DNA of 64,000 bases from Actinoplanes couchii (GTDB lineage Bacteria > Actinomycetota > Actinomycetes > Mycobacteriales > Micromonosporaceae): positions 1 to 64,000 of the forward strand of contig NZ_BOMG01000096.1 of the NCBI RefSeq assembly GCF_016862075.1, given 5' to 3'. Below are positions 49,945-59,436 of this stretch, piece after piece; the stretch's first letter is position 1; each line of letters opens with the position of its first letter. The notes below the pieces were generated by a model. That model was not told the DNA's origin, did no database searches, and saw nothing but the letters and a program-made list of their open reading frames with translations. The translations under genes and the position numbers were made by a program.

Positions 49945-50778
49945 ATGACTTCCACTGACACCGAACTGATCGTCGTCTCCGGCGCGTCGACCGGGATCGG
50001 CGCGGCCACCGCCCGGCAGCTCGCGGCCCGGGGCTACCACGTCCTCGCCGGAGTCCGCGACGACCGGGAAGCCGGCACGATCCGCGGGGAACGCATCGAA
50101 CCGGTGCTGCTGGACATCACCGTCGGCGAACACGTCGACGCACTCGCGGCCCGCATCGCCGGGGATCCGGGGCGGCGGCCGTTGCGCGCGGTGATCAACA
50201 ACGCCGGGATCGAGATCAACGCCCCGGTGGAGGTGCTGCCGCTCGACCTCTGGCGCGAACAGTTCGAGGTCAACCTGTTCGGGCACATCACCGTCATCCA
50301 GGCACTGCTGCCGGCGCTGCGGCGCAGCCGGGGCCGAGTCGTCAACATCAGTTCGGTCGGTGCGGAGGCAGTTCTTCCGATCTACGGGGCGTACGCCGGC
50401 AGCAAGGCCGCGTTCGAGTCCGCCAGCGACGCGCTGCGCCGGGAGGTGTCCGCGCAGGGCATCCAGGTGGTGATCGTCCAGTCCGGCGGTGTACGGACCC
50501 CGATGGCCGACCACAGCGGGCCGCGATCCCTGGAGATCGCCGCCGGTATGAACGCCGAGCACACCGGCCTCTACGGCGAGCTGATCTCCTCGACGGTGCG
50601 GTTCCAGTCGGCGTTCCTGAAACGCGCGATCACCGCCGAGAAGGCGGCGGCCCGGATCGTCCGGATCACCACGACCAGGCGGCCGCGCGCCCGCTACAGC
50701 CTCGGCCCGGACGCGGCGATCACCCTGCCGCTCAACCGCTTCCTGCCCACCCGGCTGATGGACCGGGCCCTCTCCTGA
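49945..50778 (+). CDS. Short-chain dehydrogenase/reductase
   Basis: A 277-aa classical SDR: cofactor motif VVSGASTGIGAATARQLAAR, NNAG at VINNAGIEINAPVE, catalytic Ser in VVNISSVGAEAVLP and YxxxK as YAGSKAAFE. The C-terminus is longer than usual and ends in a basic stretch. An NADP- or NAD-dependent oxidoreductase; substrate unknown. Controlled by the divergent TetR gene. Confidence 0.9.
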   Translation: MTSTDTELIVVSGASTGIGAATARQLAARGYHVLAGVRDDREAGTIRGERIEPVLLDITVGEHVDALAARIAGDPGRRPLRAVINNAGIEINAPVEVLPLDLWREQFEVNLFGHITVIQALLPALRRSRGRVVNISSVGAEAVLPIYGAYAGSKAAFESASDALRREVSAQGIQVVIVQSGGVRTPMADHSGPRSLEIAAGMNAEHTGLYGELISSTVRFQSAFLKRAITAEKAAARIVRITTTRRPRARYSLGPDAAITLPLNRFLPTRLMDRALS

Positions 50779-50824
50779 ACCGGGGTGGCCTCACATCCGG
50801 GGCAGAGCTGCCGATGGTGACAGA

Positions 50825-52273
50825 GTGGTGGCCCGGCTGGTTCTGATGCTGCGGGTGGTGATGCTCGTACTGGCCGCCGGGGTCGTCGCCGGGCGGTTGA
50901 CCGGGGTCGACTCATGGGTTCTGGACGCTGCCACTCCCCTGGCGTACGGCTGCGTGGTCCTGCTTCTGGCCTTGCGGGTGTGGTTCGTGCGCACCCAGCG
51001 GCTGGTCTGGGCAGCGTTCGGGCTGGGACTGTGCTCCTCGATCGCCGGGACGGTGTACGCCGCGGTCAACAACGTCGCCGATGTCCGGGACTCGACCTGG
51101 GCCGACGTCGGGTGGCTGGGGTTCTTCCCGTTCGCGTTCGCCGGGCTGCTCCTGCTGCTGTCGGATCGGGTGCCGAGCCGGCGTACCGCACTGGACGGCA
51201 CCATCACCGGGCTGGGCGGCGCGGCGGTCTTCTCGGCGATCGTGCTGGACGGCCTGATCGGGGTGACCACCGCCGACGGCATCGTCACCCTCGCCTATCC
51301 GGTCGCCGACGCGGTGCTGTTCGGCACCCTGGCCGCGCAGTGGGCGCTGGGTTTCTGGAGCGGCCTCACCAGCACCATGATCATGGGCGGGATCTCCCTG
51401 TCGATCATGGCGGACACCGTCTACGCCGCCACCGACGGCCGGGTGCCGCTCCCCGCCGGACTGATCGACGTCCTCTACCTGGGCGGCATCATGCTGCTGG
51501 GCCTGGCCGCCTGGCGACAACCCGGCCCGGTACGCCCGGACCACGACCGGGATCCGTACCGGGTGGCGATCTGGCTGGCCGGTGGCGCCCTGACGGTGCT
51601 GCTGGTGGCCAGTCAGACGCCGCTGTCGGAGTTCACCGTGATCCTGGCCGGGCTGACCCTGGTCGCCGGGATGGCCCGGATGGGCATCACCGTCCGGGAG
51701 CTGGAGGCGGTCGGCCGGGAACGGTACCGGGAGGCCCGCCGGGACGCGCTCACCGGCCTGGCCAACCGGCGGGCCGTACTGGAGCGCCTGGACCGGCTCG
51801 GCCGGCGGCCGGTCGCCCTGATGCTGCTGGACCTGGACCGGTTCAAGCAGGTCAACGACGTCCACGGCCATCAGGCCGGCGACGACCTGCTGGTTCAGGT
51901 GGCGGCCCGGCTGGCCGAGGTGTCCCGCGCCGGCACCCTGGTCGGCCGGCTCGGCGGCGACGAGTTCGTGCTGGTCGTCGAGGACGACGACGTCGGCCCG
52001 GAGGCGGTGGCCGCCATCGCCCGGCGCGTCCGCGACCGCCTGCGCGACACCTACCGGCTGACCGGCACGGACGGCCCGGTCACCGCCGGCATCGACGTGA
52101 GCATCGGCATCACCATCCGCGACGACGCGAACCCCGAGGCCCTCCTGCACGACGCCGACCTGGCGATGTACCAGGCCAAACGCGCGGGCGGTGGGCACGT
52201 GCTGCACATGCCCGGCCAGCCGGTCGCCCCGGCTCTCCCACCCACCGCGCGGGAATCCCTCCTGGACCGCTGA
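50825..52273 (+). CDS. Membrane diguanylate cyclase (GGDEF)
   Basis: A 482-aa protein with eight to ten N-terminal helices (MASE-like membrane sensor), then a GGDEF domain from about residue 300: DALTGLANRRAVLERLDRLG, LLDLDRFKQVNDVHGHQAGD, the active motif RLGGDEF and a final VSIGITIRDD, LLHDADLAMYQAKRAGG. It makes cyclic di-GMP. The inhibitory RxxD site before GGDEF is RAGT here, so product inhibition may be lost. No EAL domain is present. Start GTG 50825 or 50828. Confidence 0.92.
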   Translation: MVARLVLMLRVVMLVLAAGVVAGRLTGVDSWVLDAATPLAYGCVVLLLALRVWFVRTQRLVWAAFGLGLCSSIAGTVYAAVNNVADVRDSTWADVGWLGFFPFAFAGLLLLLSDRVPSRRTALDGTITGLGGAAVFSAIVLDGLIGVTTADGIVTLAYPVADAVLFGTLAAQWALGFWSGLTSTMIMGGISLSIMADTVYAATDGRVPLPAGLIDVLYLGGIMLLGLAAWRQPGPVRPDHDRDPYRVAIWLAGGALTVLLVASQTPLSEFTVILAGLTLVAGMARMGITVRELEAVGRERYREARRDALTGLANRRAVLERLDRLGRRPVALMLLDLDRFKQVNDVHGHQAGDDLLVQVAARLAEVSRAGTLVGRLGGDEFVLVVEDDDVGPEAVAAIARRVRDRLRDTYRLTGTDGPVTAGIDVSIGITIRDDANPEALLHDADLAMYQAKRAGGGHVLHMPGQPVAPALPPTARESLLDR

Positions 52274-52361
52274 CTCAAGGTCGGAGCGGTTCACCGATGA
52301 GTTCGGCCGGGCCGGTGAGTCTGACTTTGTGAAGCTGTCTACGGAGAAGGAGATGTCGGTC

Positions 52362-53039
52362 ATGGCGATGCCACCCGTTGTCGATCAGGAGACCTGGCGC
52401 GAGCAGCTGGACGCCCTGCGCGTCCGCGAGAAGGCGGCCACCCGGGAACTCGATGCGATCGCCGCGCAGCGGCGGAAGTTGCCGATGGTGCGCATGCCCG
52501 AATACACCCTGGTCGGGGCGGAGGGGCCGGTGCGGCTGGCTGACATCTTCCACGGCCGGTCGCAGCTGATCGTCTACCACCACATGTGGCACCCGGGCGC
52601 CGAGTGGCAGTGCGGGGGCTGCACCAGCCTCACTGCGGTGTTCACCCGGCTGGGCTTCCTCGAGAACTACGACGCGCGCTTCGTGATCGTGACGCAGGGG
52701 CCGATCGACGAGGCCCTCGCGTACGCCGACCGCGTCGGTAACAGGATGACCTGGTACTCCACCGCCGACAGCCCGTTCGGCGCCGACGTCGACGCCCCGG
52801 CCGGCGGCGGCTTCGCCGTGAACGTCTTCCTCCGCGACGGCGACACGGTCTATCGCACCTGGCACACCGCGGGCCGCGGCACGGAACAGCTCACCTATAC
52901 GTTCGCCCTGGTCGACCTGCTGCCCTTCGGCCGGCAGGAGGAGTGGCAGGACTCCCCGGCCGGCTGGCCGCAGTCGCCGGCCTACAGCGGCTGGCTCGAC
53001 TCGCCCGACGTCGCCCGCCTGTACGGCCCCGGAAAGTAG
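52362..53039 (+). CDS. DUF899 thioredoxin-fold protein
   Basis: A 225-aa protein of the DUF899 group. After a helical start (REQLDALRVREKAATRELDA), the family phrase RRKLPMVRMPEYTLVGAEGP and LADIFHGRSQLIVYHHMWHP appear. The thioredoxin-like CxxC is in WQCGGCTSL; the later VFLRDGDTVYRTWHTAGRGT is conserved. Function unknown, perhaps redox. ATG 52362 has the best spacing from gaaggag (52346-52352). Confidence 0.87.
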   Translation: MAMPPVVDQETWREQLDALRVREKAATRELDAIAAQRRKLPMVRMPEYTLVGAEGPVRLADIFHGRSQLIVYHHMWHPGAEWQCGGCTSLTAVFTRLGFLENYDARFVIVTQGPIDEALAYADRVGNRMTWYSTADSPFGADVDAPAGGGFAVNVFLRDGDTVYRTWHTAGRGTEQLTYTFALVDLLPFGRQEEWQDSPAGWPQSPAYSGWLDSPDVARLYGPGK

Positions 53040-53054
53040 CTCCATCATGGACCG

Positions 53055-54803
53055 GTGATCGATGAACTGGCGGCTTTTGCCGTTGCCGCGATGCCGGGGC
53101 TGATCGAGCGGATTCCGGCTGCGCCCGCCCGGCTGCTGGGCCGGATCGGGGCGCCGGAGGACCCGGTCTCGCCGGCGGCCCGGTGGCCGTCGGCGGTGCC
53201 TGTGTCGCCGCGGTTCGGGCCGCGTGGTGAGGAGGCTGCGGCGGTCCGGGCTCTGCGGTCGTTCGGGCCGATGACGACCGAGCGGCTGCTGGGCGCGCTC
53301 GAACTGTTCCTGGCCGGTCCGGAAGGGGCCGGTTGGAGTTCCGCGCCGGGCCTGGCCGACGGGGTGAGCGGGCCACCACCCGGCGGGCAGATCATGGTCG
53401 GCACCGTGCGCGGTGGTGACCAGCAGAGCGAAGCCGTGGAGGCCGCGGCTCTGCTGGATCGGTTGTACCCGGGTGCCGCCGATCGCACGGCTGCTCTGAC
53501 GCAGGCCGTCGCCGGCGACCCGGCCGTCGCGGCCCTGCTCACCGCGATGCCGGACGGCGCCGATGAAGCCGCCCTCGCCGCCCGGCACGGGGCCGTGCAC
53601 CTCGCCCTGGCGATCACGGTTGCGGGTAGCGTCATCGAGCAGGTGGGGCCGTTTCCGATCATCGACCGGGTTCCGGCCACGGTCGGGCTGGCTACGGGTG
53701 TCGCCGCGTTGCTGCTGCGTGACCTGCCGATGCCCCGGGAGTATGCGGCGGCTTTCCTGGCCAAGATCCGCGCCGAGTACCTGTTTCCCCGGCACAGCCA
53801 CACCCAGGCCGCCGTGGCGGGTCACCGTTTCGCGCTGACCGAGAACGGGACCTGCCCGGACGCTGACTTCTCCGGCAACGGGCTGGCCGCGGCCGTCGAC
53901 GGTGGTGTGGTGATCCGTACCGGCGTGGGGGAAGGTTCCGTCCGTGTCGAGGCGGTCGTGCTGGCCGAAGCGCCCGCCGAGGTGGAGGAGCACTGGCCGG
54001 ACGTCGTCGAGGTCAGCTGGCACGCCGAGACGGGCCTGGCGTCGTTGAGAGAAGCCACCGGGCGGGCCGGCCCGACCCCGCCCTGGCCCGGCGACTACCG
54101 GGTGCGGGTGCACGCTCGTGGCCGCGACGACGGGGACGCCGCCTACGAGAGCTACCGGCTGGTCGTGTGGGCCGCGCCCGCCGCACCACCGATCGTGCAC
54201 CGGAGCTTCGACCGGCTCGGTCACCGGCTGCGGGGCGAACCCGAACCGGTCCGGGCGGTGCCGCCGCAACACGCCTACCGCTGGGTGCAGCGCACCGCGC
54301 TGACCGTCGCCGCGACGGTGACCGTGGTGACCGGTACCCCGTTCGCCGAGGTGCTGCGGGCCTTCGGCGCCGACCCGGACCAGCCGGAGCCGTTCGACCG
54401 GACGGAGATGGAACCGGACTGGATCACCGCACTGGACACCGGGGACGCGGTGGTGGTCGTGGAGTTCAACGGCTACTACGGTTCCCGGGCACCGGTGTTG
54501 CAGGCGGCGTCCGGGCGGGGGCGGGCGGCCAGCATGTTCTGGAACGTCAACGCCGTCACCCGGCTGTCGTTCGCCGAGCGTGGCGAGCTGCTGGCCGGTT
54601 TCGAGCCGATGGGTGGCGAGTCGGCCCCGCCGAAGGTCGCCGAGTGCCTGGCCGGTATCGATTTCGGCGAGCTCGGCGACCGTACCGAGAAGGGGCTGGT
54701 GGCGGTGGAGCGTTTCACCGGTCACGTCTTCACCGCCGACGAACTGGCCGCGATCGAGGCCGCTGGAAGCGGTTACCGGGTCAAGCAGGAGAAACAGCGC
54801 TGA
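53055..54803 (+). CDS. Large protein with C-terminal DUF6461 domain
   Basis: A 582-aa protein starting at GTG 53055. The first 250 residues are Ala-rich helices (DPAVAALLTAMPDGADEAAL, VATGV-type repeats). A middle beta region (VRVEAVVLAEAPAEVEEHWP, DYRVRVHARGRDDGDAAYES, YRLVVWAAP) matches a jelly-roll-like segment common in actinobacterial hypothetical proteins. The end (FNGYYGSRAPVLQAASGRGR, AASMFWNVNAVTRLSFAERG, then GFEPM) is DUF6461-like. This group often occurs near toxin-immunity loci. No enzymatic motif seen. Confidence 0.65.
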   Translation: MIDELAAFAVAAMPGLIERIPAAPARLLGRIGAPEDPVSPAARWPSAVPVSPRFGPRGEEAAAVRALRSFGPMTTERLLGALELFLAGPEGAGWSSAPGLADGVSGPPPGGQIMVGTVRGGDQQSEAVEAAALLDRLYPGAADRTAALTQAVAGDPAVAALLTAMPDGADEAALAARHGAVHLALAITVAGSVIEQVGPFPIIDRVPATVGLATGVAALLLRDLPMPREYAAAFLAKIRAEYLFPRHSHTQAAVAGHRFALTENGTCPDADFSGNGLAAAVDGGVVIRTGVGEGSVRVEAVVLAEAPAEVEEHWPDVVEVSWHAETGLASLREATGRAGPTPPWPGDYRVRVHARGRDDGDAAYESYRLVVWAAPAAPPIVHRSFDRLGHRLRGEPEPVRAVPPQHAYRWVQRTALTVAATVTVVTGTPFAEVLRAFGADPDQPEPFDRTEMEPDWITALDTGDAVVVVEFNGYYGSRAPVLQAASGRGRAASMFWNVNAVTRLSFAERGELLAGFEPMGGESAPPKVAECLAGIDFGELGDRTEKGLVAVERFTGHVFTADELAAIEAAGSGYRVKQEKQR

Positions 54804-55017
54804 AGAGCGGGGTGAGCAGCTGGACGCCGAAGCCGGTGCCGCCTTGGGCGTCGCCGAACAGGGCGGCCATCCGCGGGCCCAGGGCGAGGACCGCACCGTG
54901 GGTGAGCGTCGCGACGTCCACCAGTGGGCAGAACGCGCGCACGTGCAGGTCCGGCGCGACCTCGGGAAGCATCGCCCTGGCGTGCAGGATCGCCGCCACC
55001 GGTGAGTACGGCGGCAC
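54781..55017 (-). CDS. Small hypothetical protein after proC
   Basis: A 78-aa frame beginning 12 bp after the proC stop on the same strand: MPPYSPVAAILHARAMLPEV, APDLHVRAFCPLVDVATLTH, GAVLALGPRMAALFGDAQGG. Composition and spacing suggest it is expressed with proC. It matches no family I recognise, and overlaps the convergent DUF6461 gene by 23 bp. It could be a remnant of a longer enzyme. Confidence 0.45.
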   Translation of the reverse strand: MPPYSPVAAILHARAMLPEVAPDLHVRAFCPLVDVATLTHGAVLALGPRMAALFGDAQGGTGFGVQLLTPLFSAVSPA

Positions 55018-55029
55018 AGCGGGCGGCGG

Positions 55030-55863
55030 TCACGACGTGAGTTCCTCCGCCCGGGCCCGGCAGGCCACCACCGCCGACTCGAACAGACCACCCAGGTCAC
55101 CGGCTTCGAAGGTCTCGACGGCGCGCTGGGTGGTGCCGTTCGGGCTGGTGACCTTGCGGCGCAGGTCGGCCGGGTCCTCGCCGGTCTCGGCGAGGAGTTC
55201 GACCGCGCCGCGGAACACCTGCTGGGCCAGCACCAGGGCGGTGTCCGGGTCGAAGCCCTGCCCGATCGCCGAGTCGCGGAGCTTCTCGACGAGCAGGAAG
55301 ACGTACGCGGGCCCGGAACCGGCGACGGCGGTGACGCTGTTGAACCGGTCCTCGGGCACCTCGACGACCTCGCCGAGACCGGCCAGCAGGTCGCGGACCT
55401 GCTGGAAGACGCCGGCCGGGACGTGGGGTGCCGGGACCAGCCCGACCACCCCACGGCCGACCGCGCTCGGCGTGTTGGGGGTGCACCGCAGAACGTGCAC
55501 CCCCTCGGCGAGCGCGGCGGTCATCGTGTCGACCCGGGTGCCGGTCGCGGCGGACAGCACCGCCGTGCCGGGCCGGATCGACGCCGAGAGATCGGCGAGA
55601 ACCTCGGCCATCTGGTACGGCTTGACCGCCAGGATCACCACGTCGGCGTCGCGGACCGCGGTGTGCGCGGCCTCCGGGTCGGTCTCCAGCGAGGTGGCGA
55701 CCGTGCCGGCCGGGAGTGCGCCGGCAGCGGTCGACGCGGCTCCGGCGGTACTGCGGTTCACCGTGGTGACGGAGGTGAACGCGGTGCCGGACCGGGCCCA
55801 GCCGGACAGCATGGCCCGGGCGATCGACCCGGCGCCGACCACGGCGAGACGTGGGCCGGTCAT
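55030..55863 (-). CDS. proC: Pyrroline-5-carboxylate reductase (ProC)
   Basis: A 277-aa NADPH-dependent reductase that makes proline from pyrroline-5-carboxylate. It has the Rossmann start LAVVGAGSIARAMLSGWARS, VVILAVKPYQMAEVL, the conserved CTPNTPSAVGRGVVGLVP and the C-terminal helices with VAGSGPAYVFLLVEKLRDSA and VTSPNGTTQRAVETFE. ATG 55863 overlaps the amidohydrolase stop (ATGA). Its place in a hydroxyproline/proline cluster suggests it serves proline or pyrroline recycling there rather than being the housekeeping copy. Confidence 0.93.
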   Translation of the reverse strand: MTGPRLAVVGAGSIARAMLSGWARSGTAFTSVTTVNRSTAGAASTAAGALPAGTVATSLETDPEAAHTAVRDADVVILAVKPYQMAEVLADLSASIRPGTAVLSAATGTRVDTMTAALAEGVHVLRCTPNTPSAVGRGVVGLVPAPHVPAGVFQQVRDLLAGLGEVVEVPEDRFNSVTAVAGSGPAYVFLLVEKLRDSAIGQGFDPDTALVLAQQVFRGAVELLAETGEDPADLRRKVTSPNGTTQRAVETFEAGDLGGLFESAVVACRARAEELTS

Positions 55864-57062
55864 CGGACCACGAGACCGTTCTGGATCACCGTGCGGTCCC
55901 GGTCGCGGTCGGCGATGACGTCGATGTCGGTGAACGGGTCGCCGGACCAGACCACCAGGTCACCGGCGGTCCCGATGGCGAGCCGGCCGAGGTCGTCGCG
56001 GCCCAGCAGGGTGCTGTTGCCGCCGGTGACGGCCCGCAGCGCGGCCAGGGCGCCGACCGCCTCCTTGATCAGGCGGACGCCGACGAGCTGCTCGGAGACC
56101 AGGTCACCCATGTTGTCCGAGCCGAAGCCGACGGTGACCCCGGCTTCCAGGGCGTACCGGACGGCGTCGCCTCCGGCGTGCAGCACCTCGCGGTTCTTCT
56201 GCTGGGCCACCTCGGACAGGCCGAGCTGGGCGCCGAGGCGGTCCATCGCGTCGTACGCGCCCAGGGTCGGCACCAGCACCGCGTCGTGTTCGGCCATCAG
56301 CCGGGCGGTCGGCGCGTCGAGCAGGTTGCCGTGTTCGATCGAGCGCACCCCGTTGACCACCGAGTGGACAATCGCCTCCGGGGAGTAGGCGTGCGCGGCC
56401 ACGTAGCTGCCGCGACGCCGGGCCTCGTCGGTGACCGCGGTGATCTCCGCCGCCGAGTACTGCGGCACGGCGATCGGGTCGACGGGCGACACCACACCGC
56501 CCGAGGTCATCAGCTTGATCGCGTGCGCGCCGTGCCGGAACCGGTCGCGCACCGCCACCCGCAGGGCTTCGACACCGTCGACGACCTCGACGGCGCAACC
56601 GTCGTGGCAGGCCGAGTCGTCGCCGGCGCCGCGGTAGTCGCCGTGCCCACCGGTCTGGCTCAGTGCCGCCCCGGTGAAGAAGTACCGCGGCGACACGATG
56701 ACACCCTCGTCGATGGCCCGGGCCAGGCCGGCGTCGCCGCCGGCCGGGTCGCGCACCGTGGTGAACCCGCGGTGCAGGGCGTCGCGCAGCCGGTGCTGGG
56801 CCCGCAGGGCCACGTAGCTGCGGGGCGCTTTCTCGATCGGCCCGGATTCCAGGGAGATCGCGTAGGCGTGGAAGTGCGCGTCGATCAGTCCCGGGGTGAC
56901 CACGGCGCCGCGCGCGTCGACGGTGCGGACGCCGGCCCCCGTGGCGACGTCACCGATCTCCCGGACGACGCCGTCGACGATCCGGATCGAGCCCTCGGTC
57001 AGTTCCTCGGTGTGGCCGTCGAAGATCCGTGCGTTGCGGACGATCAGGTCGCCACCGCTCAC
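55860..57062 (-). CDS. Amidohydrolase, prolidase/imidazolonepropionase-like
   Basis: A 400-aa metal-dependent amidohydrolase: HxH in GLIDAHFHAYAI (H63, H65), the carboxylated Lys in AIKLMTSGGVV, His in YVAAHAYSPE and SIEHGNLLDAP, and the Asp in VGFGSDNMGDL. It is close to the group that includes Xaa-Pro and Xaa-Arg/Lys dipeptidases. Next to proline-metabolism genes, a prolidase releasing proline or hydroxyproline from dipeptides is the best guess. GTG 57062 is used, the frame upstream lacking family similarity. Confidence 0.8.
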   Translation of the reverse strand: MSGGDLIVRNARIFDGHTEELTEGSIRIVDGVVREIGDVATGAGVRTVDARGAVVTPGLIDAHFHAYAISLESGPIEKAPRSYVALRAQHRLRDALHRGFTTVRDPAGGDAGLARAIDEGVIVSPRYFFTGAALSQTGGHGDYRGAGDDSACHDGCAVEVVDGVEALRVAVRDRFRHGAHAIKLMTSGGVVSPVDPIAVPQYSAAEITAVTDEARRRGSYVAAHAYSPEAIVHSVVNGVRSIEHGNLLDAPTARLMAEHDAVLVPTLGAYDAMDRLGAQLGLSEVAQQKNREVLHAGGDAVRYALEAGVTVGFGSDNMGDLVSEQLVGVRLIKEAVGALAALRAVTGGNSTLLGRDDLGRLAIGTAGDLVVWSGDPFTDIDVIADRDRDRTVIQNGLVVR

Positions 57063-57205
57063 GCCGTCACCCCGTTCCGCCGGTCCGTGGTGGCGCCGCC
57101 GGAGCAGGCCGGGATCGGGTCGGGTGACGCGCGAGGGGTCCGCCGCCGGGTGAGCAGAGTACGGATCACGGTGACCTCCGGATGGTGACTGCCGAACACT
57201 ACGGT

Positions 57206-57217
57206 GTGACATTTCAC
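57206..57217. promoter_or_regulatory. Possible GntR operator
   Basis: GTGA-catt-TCAC, a perfect 4-4-4 palindrome in the 214-bp gap between the GntR gene and the amidohydrolase gene. It is short, so chance is possible. Confidence 0.35.
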
Positions 57218-57276
57218 TAGGACAAGAGCTTTCACAGTTGACACGTCCGGCGGCCCGGAGGCGGACAGGTTGACCG

Positions 57277-57960
57277 TCAGGTTACGTTCTGCGCCTTCGC
57301 CGGCCCGGCCCAACGGCCCCTGACCTGCGCGATGTGGTTGACCATCAGCTCCTGGACAGCCGCCGGCTCGTTACGCTCGACAGCGTCCAGAATCGTGTGG
57401 TGCTCGCGCGCCGAGGCCTCCAGCTCACCGCTCTCGTACAGCGCGGCCAGCCCGTACAGCCGGGTCCGGCCCCGCAGACCGGAGATCAGCGAACAGATCC
57501 GCTGATTGCCCGCATAGTCCAGCAGGCGCAGATGAAAAGCCCGGTCGGCTTCGGTGTACGCCACCAGATCACCCTCCCGGGCACCGGCGACGATGGCCTC
57601 GGCCATTTCCCGCAGCATCGGCATGTCACCGGCCGGGATGATCGGCGTGACCCGGGCCATCAACGGCGGCTCGATGAGCATCCGCAGCTCGGTGATCTCG
57701 TCGAGGTCGCCCTCGTCGATCGCGGTGACCCGGAAACCCTTGTTCCGCACCGTCGTGACCAGGTTCTCCCGCACCAGATCCAGCATCGCCTCACGCACCG
57801 GAGTCGCCGAGACGTTGAAGCGCGCGCCGAGACTGGGCGCGGAGTACACCGCCCCCGGCTCCAGCTCACCGGAGATGATCGCGGCCCGGAGCGCCCGGGT
57901 CACCTGCTCACGCAGACTCACCTTCTCGAATTGCTGGATGCTGGTCCTCTTCGATGGCAC
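57277..57960 (-). CDS. GntR/FadR-family regulator of the catabolic cluster
   Basis: A 227-aa FCD-type GntR regulator. The winged helix (SLREQVTRALRAAIISGELE, PSLGARFNVSATPVREAMLD) is followed by an all-helical FCD effector domain with the metal-binding His pattern (FHLRLLDYAGN, AREHHTIL, VNHI). It lies in the middle of the hydroxyproline genes, in the same direction, so it is the probable local regulator responding to hydroxyproline or an intermediate. Confidence 0.9.
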   Translation of the reverse strand: MPSKRTSIQQFEKVSLREQVTRALRAAIISGELEPGAVYSAPSLGARFNVSATPVREAMLDLVRENLVTTVRNKGFRVTAIDEGDLDEITELRMLIEPPLMARVTPIIPAGDMPMLREMAEAIVAGAREGDLVAYTEADRAFHLRLLDYAGNQRICSLISGLRGRTRLYGLAALYESGELEASAREHHTILDAVERNEPAAVQELMVNHIAQVRGRWAGPAKAQNVT

Positions 57961-57990
57961 GTTCGCTCCCCACTGATAAGTGAGCAGATA

Positions 57991-59436
57991 CTAGCCGTGG
58001 TCATCCCCGGCCAGATCCGCCAGCGAAATCGGAGCCGCGAGGGTACGCCGCGACATCGGCGCCAGATCGGCAGCCGTCAGGTCCCGGCCCGGCGGCACCG
58101 CCAGCGCGGCCGCGGCGAATCCACAGACCCGCCCCTGACACCAGCCCATTCCCGGCCGGGCGAGCAACTTGACGGTACGCGCGTCGGTCGCGCCGAGCGT
58201 GTCCCGCGCGGCACACACCTCACCGACGGTGACCTCCTCGCACCGGCACAGCGTGGTCTCCGGCTCCAGCCAGTCCCGCCAGCCCGCCGGGATCGGATGG
58301 GCCCGGTGCATCGCGCGAGCGAACGCCCGCCCACGCCGGATCACCCGTTGGAGACGCCGGGTTCCCCCGTCCGGAACCGGCCGCCCGGCGTCCCGGCCGA
58401 CCGCGAAACCGGCCAGCTCCCCCTCGGCGACCGCCAGCAGGGCGCCGCCGACCCCGGTGGCCTCCCCCGCCACCCAGACCCGGTCGACGTCGGTGCGCTG
58501 CCACGCGTCCACCACCGCCACCAGGGACTGGTCCACGTCGACCCGGGTCGCGGCGCCGAGCGCGGTCACCAGCTCCATCGACGGGGTGAAGCCCCAGCCG
58601 GTGGCGACCAGGTCGACCTCGAGATCGGCACGGGCCAGCCCGGTCAGTCTGCCGCCACTGTCCAGACGTCCCAGCCGCACCGACTCCACCCGGTCCGCAC
58701 CGGAGATCCGGGTGATCACGGTGCGGGTGCGCAGCGGAATCCGGTGACGGGCGAACACCGCGGCGTACTCGAAAGCCTCCAAGGCCTTGGAGGGAACCGC
58801 AACCGCACCGCCGGGCGTCCTGGCCCAGCCGGCCGGCGAGCCCGCCTCGCAGACGGCGACGACCTTGGCCCCGGCCTCGGCCAGCCCGGCCGCGACCGGG
58901 AACAGGAACGGCCCGGTACCCGCGACCACGGCCCGTTTCCCGGCGAGGCTGCGATGGCCCTTGAGCAGCGCCTGGACCCCACCGGCCGCCATCACGCCGG
59001 GCAGATCCCAGCCGGGGATCGGCAGCTGCCGGTCGTAGCCGCCCGGGCAGAGCACCAGCCGGACGGCCGTCACCAGCGCCGGAACTCCCGGGGTCTTCTC
59101 CGAGGCCACGGTCGGGGTCAGATGCAGCGCGTACGCCCCGGCACCGGCCACCGGTTCCAGGAACCAGACCTGATGCCCGGCGATCCGGGTGACACTCCCC
59201 CGGCTCTCCAGCGCCCGCAGCCGGTCCCGCAACCCGGTGAACCGGCGCCACTGGTGCTGCCCACGGCTCTCGTCCGTGCTCGGCACCGACTCGTCCGGGT
59301 GCCGCCAGAACTGGCCGCCCGGCTGCCGCCCGGCATCCACCAGCACCACCCGCAGGCCCTGCTCGGCAGCGGTGACCGCGGCGGCCAGACCGGCCGGGCC
59401 GGCACCGACCACCGCGACGTCGTAGGTCTCACTCAT
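57991..59436 (-). CDS. D-hydroxyproline dehydrogenase, FAD/NAD subunit (HcnB-like)
   Basis: A 481-aa flavoprotein. FAD motif DVAVVGAGPAGLAAAVTAAE, then VVLVDAGRQPGGQFWRHPDE, a second dinucleotide motif (AVVAGTGPFLFPVAAGLAEA) and a C-terminal BFD-like [2Fe-2S] domain with CRCEEVTVGEVC and GMGWCQGRVCG. It is the large subunit of hydrogen-cyanide-synthase-like / D-hydroxyproline dehydrogenase complexes. ATG 59436 overlaps the ferredoxin-like gene by 8 bp. With the next two genes it makes a three-subunit dehydrogenase. Confidence 0.87.
   Translation of the reverse strand: MSETYDVAVVGAGPAGLAAAVTAAEQGLRVVLVDAGRQPGGQFWRHPDESVPSTDESRGQHQWRRFTGLRDRLRALESRGSVTRIAGHQVWFLEPVAGAGAYALHLTPTVASEKTPGVPALVTAVRLVLCPGGYDRQLPIPGWDLPGVMAAGGVQALLKGHRSLAGKRAVVAGTGPFLFPVAAGLAEAGAKVVAVCEAGSPAGWARTPGGAVAVPSKALEAFEYAAVFARHRIPLRTRTVITRISGADRVESVRLGRLDSGGRLTGLARADLEVDLVATGWGFTPSMELVTALGAATRVDVDQSLVAVVDAWQRTDVDRVWVAGEATGVGGALLAVAEGELAGFAVGRDAGRPVPDGGTRRLQRVIRRGRAFARAMHRAHPIPAGWRDWLEPETTLCRCEEVTVGEVCAARDTLGATDARTVKLLARPGMGWCQGRVCGFAAAALAVPPGRDLTAADLAPMSRRTLAAPISLADLAGDDHG

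Noticed and set aside
52275..55454. 1059-codon open frame on the minus strand
   Set aside because: It is antisense to the DUF899, DUF6461 and proC region and is low-complexity Arg/Pro/Gly; a product of high GC.
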